Shown here: positions 62,277 through 64,000 of the stretch, in pieces
Layout: each line of letters opens with the position of its first letter
How positions within the stretch are numbered: the stretch's first letter is position 1
From: Methylobacterium sp. WL1
GTDB lineage: Bacteria; Pseudomonadota; Alphaproteobacteria; Rhizobiales; Beijerinckiaceae
NCBI RefSeq assembly: GCF_008000895.1
Contig: NZ_CP042823.1
Location: 3,190,001 to 3,254,000, forward strand
Reading direction: 5' to 3'
DNA: 64,000 bases
Translations under genes and position numbers: made by a program
Notes under the pieces: model-generated
Seen by the model: only the letters and a program-made list of their open reading frames with translations
What the model was told of the DNA's origin: nothing
Database searches by the model: none

Positions 62277-63358
62277 CGGGCGACTCCCGTCAGGGTCGGG
62301 GGCGCTTGGCGCACGCTCTCTCCCGCCTTCAGGAGATGCGCGCCGAGCGACACGATGCGGTCGCCGGGGTTGAGGCCGGACACGACCTCGGCCTCTTCCT
62401 CGGACATGCGCGCGACCGAGACCGGTTGGGCGGAGACCGTCTTCGTGCCGGCATCGAACTTCCAGACCGCCGAGCCCTGCCCCTGGTCGAACAGGGCCCC
62501 GAGCGGCACCTCGACCGATGCGGAACGTCCGGTTTCCGCCGGCTTGAGCCGGAGCGTCACGGTCGCGCCCAGCGGCGCGTCCTCGCCGCCGCCGGACAGG
62601 ATGTAGCGCGCCCGGTAGGTCCGGGTGGCCGCGTCGGCGGTAGCCGACAGTTCGCGCAGCCGTGCCGGATAGGTCGCCTCGCCCTCTGCGTAGAGCGTCG
62701 CCGAGGCGGTGCCCCGCGCCAAGTGGCGGCTCGCCTCCGGCAGGAAGACCTCCGCCTCGCGGGCACCATCGCGCGCCAGCTTGACGACGGTCTGGCCGGC
62801 GGCGACCACCTGACCGGGTTCGGTCGGGACCTCCATCACGACGCCATCGGCATCCGCCTGGAGTTCGGAATAGCCGGCCTGGTTGGAAACCTGGCTCGCC
62901 TGGGCCTCGGCGTTGGCGAACTGGGCGATGGCGGCATCTGCCGCCGCCTTGTTCTGGTCGTAGGTCTGCTTCGAGGTCCATCCGTCGCCGACCAGCTTGC
63001 GACTACGCTCCTCGTCGGCCTTGGCCTTGATCATCTGGGCGCGCGCGGCCTCGACGGAGGCGCGCGCTGCGTTGAGCGCCAGGGTGAAGTCGGTCCGGTC
63101 CAGACGCATCAGGGGCTGCCCGATCCGGACATGATCCCCCGGATCGACGAGGCGTTCGAAGATCTTCCCGCCGACCCGGAACCCGAGATTGCTCTCCGTG
63201 CGGGCCCGGACGACGCCGGTGTAGCGCGCGACCCCCTTCGTTCCCGGGACGACCTCGACGGTCTGCACCAGCGGAGGTTCCTGAGGCACGGCAGTCTCGG
63301 CCGGCGAGCAGCCCACCAGCGCCGATGCGGAAAGCGCGAGCATCCATCTCACGTCCAT
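62273..63358 (-). CDS. RND efflux membrane fusion lipoprotein
   Basis: 361 residues from ATG 63358. The signal peptide ends in the lipobox LVGC, so Cys17 is lipidated. Biotinyl/lipoyl-like halves frame a helical hairpin: LGFRVGGKIFERLVDPGDHVRIGQPL, hairpin VEAARAQMIKAKADEERSRKLV, then ADGVVMEVPTEPGQVVAAGQTVVKLA and beta-barrel. It couples the permease to an outer-membrane channel, not encoded here. An upstream ATG at 63391 would run into the operator region and is rejected. Confidence 0.93.
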   Translation of the reverse strand: MDVRWMLALSASALVGCSPAETAVPQEPPLVQTVEVVPGTKGVARYTGVVRARTESNLGFRVGGKIFERLVDPGDHVRIGQPLMRLDRTDFTLALNAARASVEAARAQMIKAKADEERSRKLVGDGWTSKQTYDQNKAAADAAIAQFANAEAQASQVSNQAGYSELQADADGVVMEVPTEPGQVVAAGQTVVKLARDGAREAEVFLPEASRHLARGTASATLYAEGEATYPARLRELSATADAATRTYRARYILSGGGEDAPLGATVTLRLKPAETGRSASVEVPLGALFDQGQGSAVWKFDAGTKTVSAQPVSVARMSEEEAEVVSGLNPGDRIVSLGAHLLKAGESVRQAPPTLTGVAR

Positions 63359-63393
63359 GGCCCGCCTCCACATCGATCCGATCCTTCGCAAAA

Positions 63394-63407
63394 ATGATGT
63401 TCATCAT
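63394..63407. promoter_or_regulatory. TetR operator candidate upstream of the efflux operon
   Basis: ATGATG-TT-CATCAT is a near-perfect 14-bp palindrome in an AT-rich patch, its near edge 36 bp from ATG 63358. The tetR-like gene at 58952 has the related site at the identical distance, so the same repressor is likely to bind both. Confidence 0.65.
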
Positions 63408-63730
63408 CTATTGTGCGGGCGTGCTTTCGTCAATGGCGGAACCGGGATCCTGGCCGGGGCTCGGTTTGATTCACTGGTCGCTCCCACCCGCCGATCGCAC
63501 CGACGCTGGCGAGCAGGGTGGAGTCGGTCCACGCCGACCACAGCGGCGTGCATCCGTCCGTCCCAAATCCGGGGCGCCTCCCTGTCGTCGGCGTTCAGCG
63601 CGGGGCCGGCTGGACCGGCCTACCTCGTTTGGCGGAATTGGACCGGCTGACGGTTCGCCTCCAAGCGAAGCCGTCGGGAGCCTCGGCCATGCGTCGGCGC
63701 GGAGCGCTCGGGACGTCGAAGGCTGAGGGC

Positions 63731-64000
63731 GATGGCGTTTCGTCGAGACATGGCGGGTTTCGGACCGGACGAGACCGGATCGGCCTGGCTTCCAACCGGC
63801 GGGCTCGATGAGCGTGGTGCTTGGCATGTCGCCCGCCCGTCGCGCCGCCGGCTCGGCGCCCACGGTCTGCCGCGGCTCGAGCCCGCTGCGATACTCTGGG
63901 TCCTGCTAATCCTGCTCGCGCCGATCAGCGGCGAGCAGGTCAAGCTCCCGGGTCTGGATAAGGCGGTCTGGCTGGGCGCCGACCTGGCGGCTCTCGCCTT
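63731..64000 (+). CDS. Start of a putative membrane protein (cut by window end)
   Basis: Open frame from ATG 63731 to the end of the window, 90 codons without a stop. Beginning AFRRDMAGFGPDETG, with a hydrophobic segment AAILWVLLILLAPIS (about 55-70) followed by SGEQVKLPGLDKAVWLGADLAALAF. Codon use is like neighbours. The first helix and the spacing could suit an O-antigen ligase-type or EPS export membrane protein, but too little is present. 63408-63730 ahead of it shows no gene. Confidence 0.5.

Overview
The window is high-GC, densely packed chromosomal DNA with gene content typical of a methylotrophic, flagellated member of the Hyphomicrobiales, most likely Methylobacterium or Methylorubrum. 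The pointers are gapR, a PduO-type cobalamin adenosyltransferase followed by etfB-etfA and 3-hydroxybutyryl-CoA dehydrogenase, an intracellular PHA depolymerase, several chemoreceptors, a DUF1236 protein, opgG-opgH and a single-domain alphaproteobacterial flagellin. No species call is possible from sequence reading alone. I saw no insertion sequence, phage gene, CRISPR array or replication origin.

Layout. Positions 1-13 kb: a truncated dCache chemoreceptor, a DUF1236 protein, a KgtP-type dicarboxylate transporter, an exported hydrolase, gapR, purC, a decayed chemoreceptor, a Crp/Fnr regulator, a PAS protein, a PanE-like reductase, tRNA-Phe and the maf-yacG pair. 13-17 kb: two small unknown proteins, a shattered phosphomannomutase/phosphoglucomutase pseudogene, phaZ and a methyltransferase of lower GC. 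17-28 kb: a large Gln-rich membrane protein (TIGR02302/DUF4175 type), a twin-TM protein, a PagL-like lipid A deacylase, the adenosyltransferase-etfBA-hbd block (acyl-CoA and C4 metabolism), a quinone oxidoreductase, a branched-chain amino-acid-type binding protein and upp. 29-42 kb: an intact chemoreceptor, regulators (TetR and two twin AraC proteins), a secreted thioredoxin, a GT2 glycosyltransferase, a zinc-ribbon protein, ftsE-ftsX-ydcF, and hpf/ptsN. 42-50 kb: opgG-opgH (periplasmic glucans), LysR-SDR-cupin, small proteins. 50-57 kb: tex, flagellin, a TPR/GT41 glycosyltransferase, tRNA-Ser and tRNA-Gln. 57-64 kb: a beta-ketoacyl-ACP synthase, TetR, an RND permease with its membrane fusion lipoprotein, and the start of a membrane protein running off the end.

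Most of the window is conserved core or lineage-typical sequence. The best candidates for something new are local. A shared 14-bp palindrome sits exactly 36 bp upstream of both the TetR gene and the RND operon. A GT41 O-GlcNAc-transferase-like protein neighbours flagellin. The opgG signal peptide carries a compensating double frameshift. Two AraC regulators of identical length lie in tandem. Strong inverted repeats lie between etfB and etfA and in a gene-free gap at 49.7 kb. I found no clear multi-gene system that would be undescribed.
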